From CBDDFV01 sp965227335 (lineage in GTDB: Bacteria > Planctomycetota > Phycisphaerae > Phycisphaerales > SM1A02), in NCBI GenBank assembly GCA_965227335.1, contig CBDDFV010000012.1, positions 700,792 to 764,791 on the forward strand: a stretch of 64,000 bases of DNA. Direction: 5' to 3'. The position numbers and the translations under genes were made by a program. This document shows positions 16,401 through 24,900 of this stretch, piece after piece. Under the pieces are notes generated by a model. That model was not told the DNA's origin, did no database searches, and was given only the letters and a program-made list of their open reading frames with translations. Numbering within the stretch: the first letter of the stretch is position 1; each line of letters starts with the position of its first letter.

Positions 16401-16963
16401 GGGGCCAGTGCGGTGCGGAGCAACAGAAGGACGAACGCCGCCAGCGCGACGCCGATGACGATCGCGGCGGTTCCGATGATCGGGCGATCGTCGGCCTCGC
16501 CGTACGTCGGAGGCGGTTCGTCGTTCAGCGCCGCCGCGTCGACGTCCGTCCACAGCAGATTGACGCGGCACATGGGACACGCGTCGACGTGGAGATCGAG
16601 ATCCACGCCGCACTCGGGACAGACCGGTTCGTTGACGTCGATCAGAATCCGTCGTTCGTCCATGGAAACGCCGTGCGCGTCGAGAATGGCGCGAACTTCG
16701 TCGAGCCGGGTCGAGTCGACGCTCGCCATGATCGCGGGCGCATCGCCGCCGAGGTACGCCGACAGGGACGGCGCGCCCGCCCCGCCCTGCAGCAGATCCT
16801 TCGCCGCGAGCGCCTGCAGGATGTCGCGCTGCGCGACCGTCCCCGGCAGTTCGACGCCGTAGCCGAGCGTCGTCCCGCACTCCGGACAGCGCGACGATCC
16901 TGTCTTGCCGATCGGATAGCGACACGCCCCGCAGATGTCAGCATGTCCACGTTTCGGCGTCAT
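16397..16963 (-). CDS. Zinc-ribbon protein with C-terminal membrane anchor (paralogue A)
   Basis: A 188-residue protein of unknown function. It has an N-terminal ribbon (CGAC and CPEC, about residues 11-29), a helical middle of about 100 residues, a second ribbon (CPEC and CPMC), and one membrane helix near the C-terminus (IIGTAAIVIGVALAAFVLLL). The gene at 17064 has the same order of parts. Four Cys pairs suggest two bound zinc ions. The middle resembles a region reading DSTRLDEVRAILDAHGV, probably a small alpha/beta fold. Its stop lies in the right arm of the inverted repeat. No Shine-Dalgarno is evident; it probably follows the upstream paralogue in one transcript. Confidence 0.75.
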   Translation of the reverse strand: MTPKRGHADICGACRYPIGKTGSSRCPECGTTLGYGVELPGTVAQRDILQALAAKDLLQGGAGAPSLSAYLGGDAPAIMASVDSTRLDEVRAILDAHGVSMDERRILIDVNEPVCPECGVDLDLHVDACPMCRVNLLWTDVDAAALNDEPPPTYGEADDRPIIGTAAIVIGVALAAFVLLLLRTALAP

Positions 16964-17063
16964 CCGGGACCGCCTCGGCTCGGGGCCCGCAGGCGGTTCC
17001 GTCCCAGGTTGCGACGGCGGGCCGGTTGAGGGAAGGCGACGAAGGTCAAAGCGATGAAGAACC

Positions 17064-17672
17064 TCATCCCAGCCACGCCAGGGCGAAGAGCCCGAGGAAC
17101 CCGATCACGGTTCCCCAGATGATGAACTGGATCACGATCGCGCCGAGCTGACGCCGGCGACGAAGCCGCCGCGCGTCGGCCGGGCGGAGTCGGATCAGGC
17201 CGACATCGCACGCCGGGCAGATCTCACGATCGCGGTCGGGGTTGGTTTCGTGGCCGCACGCCGGACACGATGTCTCATGATCAAGCAGCCACCAGCCCGC
17301 GCGGATCGCGGGCGGCTCCGGCGTCCTGAGACGATGCGCGGCTCGATCGAGATCGAACGGCGCATCGCACGACGCCAGGACGACGGCGGCTTCGGCCAGA
17401 CGTGTCGCATCGACGCGGGCGAGCGTCACGGTCACGGGGCCGTCCGTCTTTGACCGCAGCAGCGACCGGAGCAACCCGTGATGCGTCGCGAGCGCGTTGA
17501 TCCGGTTCAACGCGCGGCGGCCGCAGGGTGGGATCAGCACGTAGTAGCCGCGTGGCGCGCCGCATTCCGGGCAGGTCAGCCCCGTGGTGGCGTGCAGTTC
17601 GTATCCGCACTGAACGCACGTCGCGGCGGGGCCGCGGAAGTCGAGGGTTGTCGGGTTCTTCTTCCTGCGCAT
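17064..17672 (-). CDS. Zinc-ribbon protein with C-terminal membrane anchor (paralogue B)
   Basis: A 202-residue paralogue of the next gene downstream. It has CVQC and CPEC (about residues 19-40), then a middle region with VDATRLAEAAVVLASCDAPF, which aligns with DSTRLDEVRAILDAHGVS in paralogue A, then CPAC and CPAC, a basic stretch, and a membrane helix (IVIQFIIWGTVIGFLGLFA). AAGGAG lies upstream of the ATG. It lies downstream of pyrE on the same strand (156-base gap) and 100 bases upstream of paralogue A. The function is unknown; the layout suggests a cytoplasmic double ribbon tethered to the membrane. Confidence 0.75.
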   Translation of the reverse strand: MRRKKNPTTLDFRGPAATCVQCGYELHATTGLTCPECGAPRGYYVLIPPCGRRALNRINALATHHGLLRSLLRSKTDGPVTVTLARVDATRLAEAAVVLASCDAPFDLDRAAHRLRTPEPPAIRAGWWLLDHETSCPACGHETNPDRDREICPACDVGLIRLRPADARRLRRRRQLGAIVIQFIIWGTVIGFLGLFALAWLG

Positions 17673-17828
17673 GCCGCTCCCGCCGCGCTCCTTGTCAGGC
17701 CGCCTGTTTCATCATCGGTTTCACCGAGTCCGGGTGGAAGCGCGTTTCAGGGAGAGACTGTCCCGCGCGGGCGTCGGGCCGCGGTCTGGCCGTGTCGAGA
17801 TCAGGGGATCAGGGGGAGCGGCGCGACT

Positions 17829-18380
17829 TCAGGTCGCGCCGGAACCCACCCCGAGGTCTTCGGCCGTGAACAGCGCATCGAACACGAACCCGGCGCCTTC
17901 GATGTTTTCCCGCGCGCCTTCCTGGCGGTCGATCGTCGCGATGATCGCCATCACCACGCCGCCCGCGTCCGAGATCACCTGGGCGGCTTCGAGCACCTGG
18001 CCGCCGGTCGTGGCGACGTCCTCGAGGATGACCACCCGGTCGTGCGGTTCGAGCAGGCCTTCGAGCTGCTGCGCCGTGCCGTAGTCCTTCTTCGCGTTGC
18101 GAATGAAGATGCACGGAAGTCCCGAGGCGATTGACGCGGCGGACACGAGCGGGATGCCGCCCAGCTCCGCCCCGGCGAGACGCGTCACGCCGGCCGGGAT
18201 CCGTTCGGCGAAGAGTCGACCCAGCGCTTCGAGAATGTCCGGCTGTGTCGAGAAACGGTACTTGTCGAGGTAGTACGAACTCTTCCGTCCGGACCGGAGC
18301 GTGAACTCGCCGTGCAGCACGCTGGTCTCGGCGATGCGGCGGGCGACGTCTTCGCGGGAAAGCGTCGTGGCGTCTGTCAT
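17829..18380 (-). CDS. pyrE: Orotate phosphoribosyltransferase
   Basis: A 183-residue enzyme of pyrimidine synthesis that converts orotate and PRPP to OMP. Motifs are LRSGRKSSYYLDKYRF near the N-terminus, RLAGAELGGIPLVSA, and the PRPP loop VVILEDVATTGGQVLEA. The ATG at 18380 is supported by a TAGGAT box 7 bases upstream and by family length; the ATG at 18389 would fall in that box. The two zinc-ribbon genes lie downstream on the same strand. It is divergent from the GH57 gene, with 78 bases between starts. Confidence 0.93.
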   Translation of the reverse strand: MTDATTLSREDVARRIAETSVLHGEFTLRSGRKSSYYLDKYRFSTQPDILEALGRLFAERIPAGVTRLAGAELGGIPLVSAASIASGLPCIFIRNAKKDYGTAQQLEGLLEPHDRVVILEDVATTGGQVLEAAQVISDAGGVVMAIIATIDRQEGARENIEGAGFVFDALFTAEDLGVGSGAT

Positions 18381-18387
18381 GCCCCGC

Positions 18388-18393
18388 ATCCTA
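18388..18393 (-). promoter_or_regulatory. -10 box of a probable leaderless promoter for pyrE
   Basis: TAGGAT on the minus strand lies 7 bases before the ATG at 18380. A TTCCCA box with 17-base spacing is a possible -35. There is no Shine-Dalgarno. Confidence 0.5.
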
Positions 18394-18446
18394 GCGAGAC
18401 CGCCGCGACGTGGGAATCCCGGAGGGCGCGGCGACCCCCCGCCCGC

Positions 18447-18452
18447 TACCAT
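18447..18452 (+). promoter_or_regulatory. -10 box of a probable leaderless promoter for the GH57 gene
   Basis: TACCAT lies 6 bases before the ATG at 18459, with no Shine-Dalgarno. The -35 region is GC-rich and unremarkable. Confidence 0.45.
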
Positions 18453-18458
18453 GAGGTC

Positions 18459-19703
18459 ATGGCCTCCGTCTGCTTCTACTTCCAGGTCCACCAGCCGTTC
18501 CGCATCCGACGGTACTCGGTCTTCGACACCGATCCCTTCTACTTCGACAACGACGCGAACAAGGAGATCTGTCTGAAGGTCGCGAACAAGTGCTACCGGC
18601 CGACGACAAAGCTGATCCTCGATCTCGTCCGCCGGCACGAGGGCCGGTTCCGCGTCTCGTACTCGATCACCGACGTCGCGCTCCAGCAGTTCGAGATGTG
18701 GGCGCCGGATCTCATCGAACTCTTCCAGGCGCTGGCCGAGACCGGCGCGGTGGAGTTCCTCGCCGAGACGTCCCACCACTCCCTGTCGTTCCTCTACTCG
18801 AAGGACGAATTCGCGGCCCAGGTCGAAGCCCACGACGCACGCATGCAGACGCTTTTCGGGGCGACGCCGTCGGTGTTTCGCAACACCGAACTGATCTACA
18901 TGAACGACCTCGCGGCGTTCCACGCCGCCCGCGGACGGTATCGCGGCGTGGTCTGCGAGGGCGTGGATCGGCTGCTCGGGGGCCGGTCGCCGAACTACCT
19001 GTACGCGCCGCCGTTCGCGGCGGAGGACCCCGCCCACGCGCGGGTGAAACTGCTGCTCAAGAACTACCGGCTGTCCGACGACGTTGCCTTCCGGTTCTCC
19101 GATCGCAACTGGGAGGGCTGGCCGCTCAAGGCGGAGACCTTCGCGGCGTGGGTCGACAAGATCAACGGCGACGGGTACGTCTGCAACCTCTTCATGGACT
19201 ACGAGACGTTCGGCGAACACCAGTGGGCGGAGACGGGCATCTTCGACTTCCTCGACGCCCTGCCGGAGAAGATCTTCGACGTCAATCCGGGACAGAACGA
19301 CTTCGCGACGCCCAGCGAGTGCATCGATCGCTACCCGCCCGTGGGGTCGTACGACGCTCCGCACCCGATCTCATGGGCGGATACGGAACGCGATCTCTCC
19401 GCGTGGCTGGGCAACGCGATGCAGGAGAACGCCGCGAACGAGCTGTACGCCCTCGAAGGCCCGGTCAAGGCCCGTCACGCGGCGGGGGACGAATACATCC
19501 TCGAGGACTGGCGGAAACTGACAACCTCGGACCATTTGTACTACATGTGCACCAAGTACTGGGCGGACGGCGACGTCCACAAGTACTTCTCCCCGTACGA
19601 TTCCCCGTACGATGCGTATATCAACTTCATGAACGTGCTCGACAACATCCGGGCCCGGGCGGGCGTCACGACCCGTCCGATTCACGCCCCGTCCGCCGTC
19701 TGA
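18459..19703 (+). CDS. Glycoside hydrolase family 57 (alpha-amylase-like)
   Basis: A 414-residue cytoplasmic GH57 protein that opens with SVCFYFQVHQPFRIRRY, the family's first conserved region. Other family stretches are EFLAETSHHSLSFLY, FRNTELIY and NLFMDYETFGEHQWAETGIF. Probable role: turnover or remodelling of intracellular alpha-glucan; the exact bond specificity is not decidable here. The ATG at 18459 fits the family N-terminus and follows a TACCAT box; longer in-frame starts lie over pyrE. No signal peptide is seen. Confidence 0.9.
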   Translation: MASVCFYFQVHQPFRIRRYSVFDTDPFYFDNDANKEICLKVANKCYRPTTKLILDLVRRHEGRFRVSYSITDVALQQFEMWAPDLIELFQALAETGAVEFLAETSHHSLSFLYSKDEFAAQVEAHDARMQTLFGATPSVFRNTELIYMNDLAAFHAARGRYRGVVCEGVDRLLGGRSPNYLYAPPFAAEDPAHARVKLLLKNYRLSDDVAFRFSDRNWEGWPLKAETFAAWVDKINGDGYVCNLFMDYETFGEHQWAETGIFDFLDALPEKIFDVNPGQNDFATPSECIDRYPPVGSYDAPHPISWADTERDLSAWLGNAMQENAANELYALEGPVKARHAAGDEYILEDWRKLTTSDHLYYMCTKYWADGDVHKYFSPYDSPYDAYINFMNVLDNIRARAGVTTRPIHAPSAV

Positions 19704-19792
19704 GCCGATCCTGTTCCGTTTCGTGTCGTCGATGGCGCCCGTCGACGGCGCCGGTCGGATCCGACCGGACTGTTCCCCCGCTGAGAGGCTGC

Positions 19793-20533
19793 ATGTCGTT
19801 CGCAACCCGACGCCGACCGAAGCGCCGAGGCCTCAGCCTCGTCGAGATGCTCATCGCCCTCGCGATGATCGGCATGCTGGTGTCGGTGCTGCTCCCGGTG
19901 CTGAGTTCGGCGCGGCGTTCGTCGTGGAACGATCTCTGCATCACGCACCAGCGGGTGATCGGCCAGGCGTGGATCACGTTCCTCAACGAGCAGGGGCAGT
20001 TCCCGACCGTCGTCGATCAGCCCGCCTGGCGATGGGGGGGCGTGCGGTTTCCGACCTCGGCGGGTCAGCCCTGGCTCGACTTCAATCGGCCGCTCAACCG
20101 CTACCTGCCCCTCGACATGGAGCCGCAGATCCCGCGGCACCAGCTCTTCCAGTGTCCGGGAGACAAGGGGCTGCCCGCCCTGACCGGCGGCGGTCGAAGC
20201 CGCACCGCGTTCGAGGCGTTCGGGACGAGCTATCGCGCCAACGTGTCGCTGCTCCACGCGCCGACCGTCGCCCCCGGCGCGCCGCCGCGACCCCTGCGGG
20301 CGGACGAGATCGGCGTCCGTCCGGCCGATGTCGTGCTCTTCGGCGACGCTCCGTGGTTCGGGGCGATGGTCGCCCCGGACCGCCAGGTCCACTGGCACGG
20401 ACGCGATGGCGGGTGCAATCTCTGCTTCCTCGACGGCTCCGTGCGACGCGTGATTCCCGGGGCTCCGCCCTTCCCGCGGCCGGAAGGGGCCGCCGCGAGC
20501 ACCGGCCCCGTCGATCCGGCGGACGCCCCATAA
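19793..20533 (+). CDS. Pseudopilin-like protein with prepilin cleavage motif
   Basis: A 246-residue protein with a basic leader and the type IV prepilin motif RGLSLVEMLIALAMIGMLVS (cleavage after Gly, Glu at +5). The C-terminus carries HGRDGGCNLCFLDGSVRRV, a variant of the H-Xn-DG element seen in planctomycete DUF1559-like pseudopilins; here 11 residues separate His from Asp-Gly rather than 9. GAGAGG precedes the ATG. It stands alone, 13 kb from the pilus operon, so it probably uses the same prepilin peptidase and assembly machinery in trans. Confidence 0.85.
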   Translation: MSFATRRRPKRRGLSLVEMLIALAMIGMLVSVLLPVLSSARRSSWNDLCITHQRVIGQAWITFLNEQGQFPTVVDQPAWRWGGVRFPTSAGQPWLDFNRPLNRYLPLDMEPQIPRHQLFQCPGDKGLPALTGGGRSRTAFEAFGTSYRANVSLLHAPTVAPGAPPRPLRADEIGVRPADVVLFGDAPWFGAMVAPDRQVHWHGRDGGCNLCFLDGSVRRVIPGAPPFPRPEGAAASTGPVDPADAP

Positions 20534-20587
20534 TCACCGATCCCTGACCTGGTCAGCCCTTTTCCCCGCTTTCGGGCGGCGAGGCGA

Positions 20588-20616
20588 TTGAATTGCATCC
20601 CGCCCCGGTCGACAAT
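20588..20616 (+). promoter_or_regulatory. Candidate promoter for the first DNRLRE-type gene
   Basis: TTGAAT (20588-20593), a 17-base spacer, and GACAAT (20611-20616). The leader to the ATG at 20684 is about 60 bases and includes AGGAGAAGG. Confidence 0.45.
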
Positions 20617-20683
20617 CGAATCGCCCTCTGGCACGGGCCCTGAGTTCATCTGACGGGAAAAGGGATTAGGAGAAGGACCACTC

Positions 20684-21538
20684 ATGAAGACACTCTTCAC
20701 GATCGCCGGGGTGTCGGCGTCGTTGTCGGTCTGCGCACCAACGCTGGCGGGTGACTCGGTCACCCTCGAGCCCATGAAAGACAACACGATCATCCAGCAG
20801 CCCCAGGGCATCCCCGCCAGCAACGGCGCGGGGACGGGACTCTTCTCCGGACGCGTCGGCCCGGCGGGCCAGGGCACGATCCGGCGTGGCTGCGTCGCGT
20901 GGGATGTCGCCGGCGCCGTTCCCGCCGGGGCGACCATCACCAGCGTCACGCTCACCATGCGCATGACGCAGACGAGTTCCGGTCCGCAGACCATCGAACT
21001 CCGACGCTTTCTCGAAGACTGGGGCGAGGGCGGGTCGATCGGCTTCGGCGGCCAGGGCGCGCTTGCCCAGCCCGGCGACGTCACGTGGGTGCACACGTTC
21101 TTCGACGATCAGTTCTGGTCGGTCGAGGGCGGCGTGTATTCGGACACCGTCTCCGGTTCGACCGTCGTCAACGACATCGCCGACTACACCTGGACGTCCA
21201 CGCCCGAAATGGTCGCCGACGTCCAGAACTGGCTCGACGACCCCTCCACCAACTACGGCTGGGCGATCATCGGGAACGAGTCAACCCTCATGACCGTCAA
21301 GCGGTTCGCGACCCGCGAGTACACGGTCGAGGATCAACGCCCGCTGCTCACAATCGAGTTCGAGGAAGGCGGCAAGGACATTCCCGGCGATTTCGACGGC
21401 GACGGCGATGTCGATGCGTCCGATCTCGCCGCGCTCCTCGCCGCGTGGGGTCCGTGCGACGACTGCCCGGAAGACCTCAACGACGACGGCGCGGTCGGAC
21501 CCGGCGACCTCGCGACGCTCCTCGCCAACTGGGGCTGA
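20684..21538 (+). CDS. Secreted DNRLRE-type protein with dockerin tail (paralogue 1)
   Basis: A 284-residue exported protein with signal peptide at 1-22. Residues about 27-230 form a beta-rich DNRLRE-type domain: LEPMKDNTIIQQ, NGAGTGLFSGRVG, RGCVAWDVAGAVPAGATI, and TPEMVADVQNWLDDPSTNYG. These stretches recur in the gene at 26212. The tail of two EF-hand loops with CDDC between them ends LLANWG at the stop. The domain is usually found in surface or extracellular proteins; no enzymatic residues are evident. TAGGAGAAGGA lies upstream of the ATG, and a strong terminator follows at 21571. Confidence 0.88.
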   Translation: MKTLFTIAGVSASLSVCAPTLAGDSVTLEPMKDNTIIQQPQGIPASNGAGTGLFSGRVGPAGQGTIRRGCVAWDVAGAVPAGATITSVTLTMRMTQTSSGPQTIELRRFLEDWGEGGSIGFGGQGALAQPGDVTWVHTFFDDQFWSVEGGVYSDTVSGSTVVNDIADYTWTSTPEMVADVQNWLDDPSTNYGWAIIGNESTLMTVKRFATREYTVEDQRPLLTIEFEEGGKDIPGDFDGDGDVDASDLAALLAAWGPCDDCPEDLNDDGAVGPGDLATLLANWG

Positions 21539-21570
21539 TTCGACGCTCGAACACGTCCGAACCATTCACC

Positions 21571-21601
21571 CGACCCGCGTCACGGCGACGCGGGTCGTTT
21601 T
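21571..21601 (+). terminator. Intrinsic terminator of the first DNRLRE-type gene
   Basis: A perfect 11-bp stem (CGACCCGCGTC with its complement at 21587-21597), a 5-base loop and then TTTT. It lies 33 bases past the stop. Confidence 0.9.
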
Positions 21602-21678
21602 CTGCGCGGCGTCTCGGCCTTCCCGCGCGTGAGCGGGGAGGTCTTTGCGACAGCGGACGACGCCGCGTCGCCAACGAG

Positions 21679-21710
21679 AACGCCCGGTCCCTGCGACGGG
21701 ACCGGGCGTT
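21679..21710 (-). terminator. Hairpin downstream of the PhoX-like gene
   Basis: A perfect 13-bp stem (AACGCCCGGTCCC and its complement) with a 6-base loop, 40 bases past the stop at 21751 on the minus strand. The following bases are CTCGTT, so the U-tract is poor. Confidence 0.65.
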
Positions 21711-21750
21711 CGTGTGGTGCGACGGTGTTGGTGTGTGTGTCGGCTCTGGC

Positions 21751-23652
21751 TCAGCCCTCGTCGTCGTCGCTGAAGCAGGAGCCCCACGCGGCGAGCAGTT
21801 CCGCGATGTCTTCCGGACCGACCATGCCGTCGCCGTCGAGGTCGGCGGGGCACTCTTCGCACGGACCCCACGCCGCGAGCAGGATGGCGAGATCGCTGGC
21901 GCCCACCATTGCGTCGCCGTCGAGGTTGGCGTCGCACGGCGTGAGGAAGAGCAGCTGGCCGCCCTCGACGAGGTCCTCGTCGAAGATGCGCGAGTCCGGG
22001 TTCTTCTTGTTCTGATCTTCGATGCCGTGCGCCTGCACGTTGAACAGGAAGAGCGTGCCTTCTTCACGATCGAAGAGTTCCGACACGTCGAGAATGCCCG
22101 ACGATTCCCATTCGCCCGCGCTGCCGGCGTCGGTGTCGAAGGCGTCGGTCGGCGTCGCGATCGAGGCGTCGAGGATGACGCTGCGATCGATGTTCATCAC
22201 CCGCAGGAGTTGCAGGTCGTCGGGGTTCGAGGTCATGCGCACGACGCCCGCTTCGTTCGGGTTCGCGGCGCCGTCGCCCCAGAGGACTTCATCACCGCTC
22301 AGCGTGTCCTCTTCCGCTTCGTCTTCCTGAACGTAGATCAGGCCGTCGTCGGCCCAGTCCAGGTTGTCCGGCGAACGAAGAGTGCGCGCCGGATCCGCGT
22401 CGCCGTCGTAGAGGATGGTGAGGTCGCCGGTCGGGGCGTCGATGTCGGTGAAGTCGATGTCGATGAGGTACATGGTGCCGAAGGTGTCGGCGCCGTTGCC
22501 GCTCTTCTCATCGACCGCGTAGGTGTCGACGCCGGTGGACGCCATGACGACCTGCGCGCCGTTCTCCGGGTTGGTGGCGACATCTTCAGGACGCGAGAAA
22601 CCGAAGGAGCCGAGCGCGCGGGCCTGGAGCCAGAGGTTGCCCTGGGTCGGATAGCCGTACTCGTCGAAGCCGGTCGAGCCGTCTTCCGAGGGCGTGCCGG
22701 TCGGAGCGTTGTCGACTTCGACGAACGTGCCTGAGAGCGTGCCGGCGGTGTTGAAGTCGAGCGGCGTGGTTTCGCCGGTGTCCGAGACCCAGACGTAGAG
22801 CTTGCCGCCGCGCAGACCGTTGCGAGCCGGGAAGTCGCCTTCCGCGTCCTTCTGGCCGACGTACAGGTAGAGCGGGGCCGCTTCGTCGCCGTCTTCCGCT
22901 TCGGGGTTGAAGTCAAAGGGCGAAGAGTCGTCGCTCAGGATGATCGCAACGTAGTCGGTCAGGCCGGTGTCGACGGTGGTGACGTTCTCCCAGGCCCCGC
23001 GCCCGAGGGCGGGCAACTGCCAGAAGTCGCCGGTGGCCGGGTCGAGGGCCCATTCGGAGCCGCCGACGCTGTTGAAGAAGCCGCCGTCTTCTTCGCCGGT
23101 GAAGTAGATGCGGTCTTCGAGGCCGCGGTTCTCTTCGTCGCCGCCGTTGTCGTCGCTGAACTCGCCGGCTTCAAACAGCCCCGAGGAGCAGAGTCGGCTC
23201 AGGCCGGCGAAGTCGTTCGACAGGAAGCCCGCGTCCATCGCCACGTCGCCGTTGGCGTCGTAGATCGTGTCGTACGCCAGATTCGAACCGACGACCTGAA
23301 GGGTCTCGATGTCGATATCGAAGTACGACACGCGGGCGCCGAGCAGGCCGAACGTGCCGCCCATGCCGTCGCTGACCTGGTACTCGTAGCCGCGGAAGTT
23401 AAGCAGTTCATGGTTCGCGAAGACTCGGACGGTGTCCTCGTCGAGCAGGTAGGCGCCCAGGCCGTCGAGGACGCCGGGCGGGAAGTAGCCGTCGAACGAT
23501 TCGCCGACGGTGAACAACGGACGCGACACGGCCCAACCGGGCGCGCCGTCCGCCATGCTGTCGAAGTCAGAGCCGGCCAACGCCGCGCCCGAACCAAAGG
23601 CGGTCGCAAAGGCGAGCGCGGCTCGCGACACGATCAGATTCGATTGACGCAT
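21751..23652 (-). CDS. Secreted PhoX-like (DUF839) protein with dockerin tail
   Basis: A 633-residue exported protein with signal peptide at about 1-26. The core resembles the calcium-dependent alkaline phosphatase PhoX/DUF839 propeller: FSRPEDVATNPENG, LRSPDNLDWADDGLIYVQED and many acidic metal-binding stretches. The phosphatase activity is inferred; the iron-binding Cys and key Arg residues of PhoX were not verified. The tandem EF-hand tail with CEEC lies about 10 residues from the end, followed by SCFSDDDEG, so this copy has a short acidic extension. AGAAGGAG precedes the ATG. A hairpin at 21679 ends the unit. Confidence 0.8.
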   Translation of the reverse strand: MRQSNLIVSRAALAFATAFGSGAALAGSDFDSMADGAPGWAVSRPLFTVGESFDGYFPPGVLDGLGAYLLDEDTVRVFANHELLNFRGYEYQVSDGMGGTFGLLGARVSYFDIDIETLQVVGSNLAYDTIYDANGDVAMDAGFLSNDFAGLSRLCSSGLFEAGEFSDDNGGDEENRGLEDRIYFTGEEDGGFFNSVGGSEWALDPATGDFWQLPALGRGAWENVTTVDTGLTDYVAIILSDDSSPFDFNPEAEDGDEAAPLYLYVGQKDAEGDFPARNGLRGGKLYVWVSDTGETTPLDFNTAGTLSGTFVEVDNAPTGTPSEDGSTGFDEYGYPTQGNLWLQARALGSFGFSRPEDVATNPENGAQVVMASTGVDTYAVDEKSGNGADTFGTMYLIDIDFTDIDAPTGDLTILYDGDADPARTLRSPDNLDWADDGLIYVQEDEAEEDTLSGDEVLWGDGAANPNEAGVVRMTSNPDDLQLLRVMNIDRSVILDASIATPTDAFDTDAGSAGEWESSGILDVSELFDREEGTLFLFNVQAHGIEDQNKKNPDSRIFDEDLVEGGQLLFLTPCDANLDGDAMVGASDLAILLAAWGPCEECPADLDGDGMVGPEDIAELLAAWGSCFSDDDEG

Positions 23653-23982
23653 GTGGAGTTTTCTCCTTCTCTTTTTTGTGTGCGCAGGGGTCCCAGGACT
23701 TGGATTTGAAAGTGATTCGCGAACCTAGCGAGACCGCCCCCGACGTGAGTGAAGTTCGCGCCAAGATCGTGACGGGGTTGTTTGAGCGCGCAACGCCCCG
23801 TAGGTTGCGCGGCGCGCCGCTGGTTGGAACGCCGTGCCAGCGCGCTGGACGCATGAATGAACCGGCGCCGCGCTCTCGCGCGGCGGCGCCGCCTGTCGAA
23901 ACTGCTTCAACCCTTGTCGGTTGGCGGATGTCCGTGCTCCGTCTGTATTGCCAACCCTCTGAATCTGCCTAGGATGGCGACC
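23653..23982. other. Divergent intergenic region, 330 bp
   Basis: Separates the PhoX-like gene from prpB. It holds a pyrimidine-rich run next to the PhoX-like ribosome site, a perfect 12-base palindrome CCAGCGCGCTGG at 23837-23848 (a possible operator), a hairpin with an 8-bp stem and TCTC loop at 23866-23885, and the prpB promoter at 23948-23975. No gene is visible. Confidence 0.55.
23948..23975 (+). promoter_or_regulatory. Promoter for prpB, probably leaderless
   Basis: -35 TTGCCA (23948-23953), a 16-base spacer, and -10 TAGGAT (23970-23975), 7 bases before the ATG at 23983. It shares -35 sequence and spacing with the promoter at 13770-13797. Confidence 0.6.
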
Positions 23983-24900
23983 ATGACGACGCCCTCTCGA
24001 TCGACGATCCACCCCGGCCGCGTCCTGCGCGACCGACTCGCCGCTGGCCTGGTCATGGCGCCGGGCGCGTTCAACGCGCTCGTGGGGCGGGCCGTCGCCC
24101 GGGCCGGTTTTCCCGCGACCTACATCTCCGGCGGCGCGACCGCCAACGTGGCCGGCTACCCCGACATCGGCCTCATCACCCTGACCGAGATGTGCCGCAC
24201 GATCCGTGAGATCAGCGACGCGGCCCGGATCCCCGTCATCGTCGACGCCGACACCGGGTACGGCGAAACGGAATGCGTGGTCCGGACCGTGGTCGAGTAC
24301 GAACGCGCCGGCGCCGCCGCGCTCCACCTCGAGGACCAGGTCTTTCCCAAGCGGTGCGGCCACCTCGACGGCAAGTCGCTCGTCACGCCGGAGGTCATGA
24401 TCGAGAAGATCGCGGCCGCCACGCAGCATCGGCGATCGTCCGACCTCGTCGTCATCGCCCGCACCGACGCCCGCTCCGTCACGTCCTTCGAAGACGGGGT
24501 CGAGCGGGCCAACGCCTATCGCGCCGCGGGGGCCGACATGATCTTCCCCGAGGGCCTGCAGACCGAGGACGAGTTCGGCCGCTTCGCCGAAGCCTCCCCC
24601 GGACTCCTGCTCGCCAACATGACCGAATTCGGCAAGACCCCCGACATCCCCGCCCCTCGCTTCGCGGAACTCGGCTACGACCTCGTCATCTACCCGCTCA
24701 GCATGATGCGTCTCGCGATGGGACACGTCGCGCGCGGCCTCGCCCGGCTGAAGACCGACGGCACGGTGGCCGGGGTGCTCGACGAGATGCAGACCCGGGC
24801 GGAGCTCTACGATCTGCTGAATTACACGCCGGGCGAGCAGTGGAGCTTCGGTCATGCCTACGGCGACGCCGCGCCGTCGACTGAGGGAGCCTCCGCGTGA
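23983..24900 (+). CDS. prpB: Methylisocitrate lyase / PEP mutase family protein
   Basis: A 305-residue TIM-barrel enzyme. Family motifs are APGAFNALVGRAVARAGF, the metal site VIVDADTGYGE, and the catalytic loop FPKRCGH carrying the KxCGH lyase signature. This points to 2-methylisocitrate lyase of the propionate (methylcitrate) pathway, though other isocitrate-lyase-like substrates cannot be excluded; no prpC or prpD is nearby. The start at 23983 sits just after the TAGGAT box; an in-frame ATG at 23974 overlaps it. The stop overlaps the GTG of the peptidase gene (GTGA, 24897-24900). Confidence 0.87.
   Translation: MTTPSRSTIHPGRVLRDRLAAGLVMAPGAFNALVGRAVARAGFPATYISGGATANVAGYPDIGLITLTEMCRTIREISDAARIPVIVDADTGYGETECVVRTVVEYERAGAAALHLEDQVFPKRCGHLDGKSLVTPEVMIEKIAAATQHRRSSDLVVIARTDARSVTSFEDGVERANAYRAAGADMIFPEGLQTEDEFGRFAEASPGLLLANMTEFGKTPDIPAPRFAELGYDLVIYPLSMMRLAMGHVARGLARLKTDGTVAGVLDEMQTRAELYDLLNYTPGEQWSFGHAYGDAAPSTEGASA

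Noticed and set aside
18389..19364. An N-terminal extension of pyrE over the GH57 gene
   Set aside because: It would be antisense to a conserved GH57 gene and far exceeds the PyrE family length.
23653..23982. A riboswitch between the PhoX-like gene and prpB
   Set aside because: Only a short palindrome and a GC hairpin are visible; no conserved riboswitch pattern was recognised.
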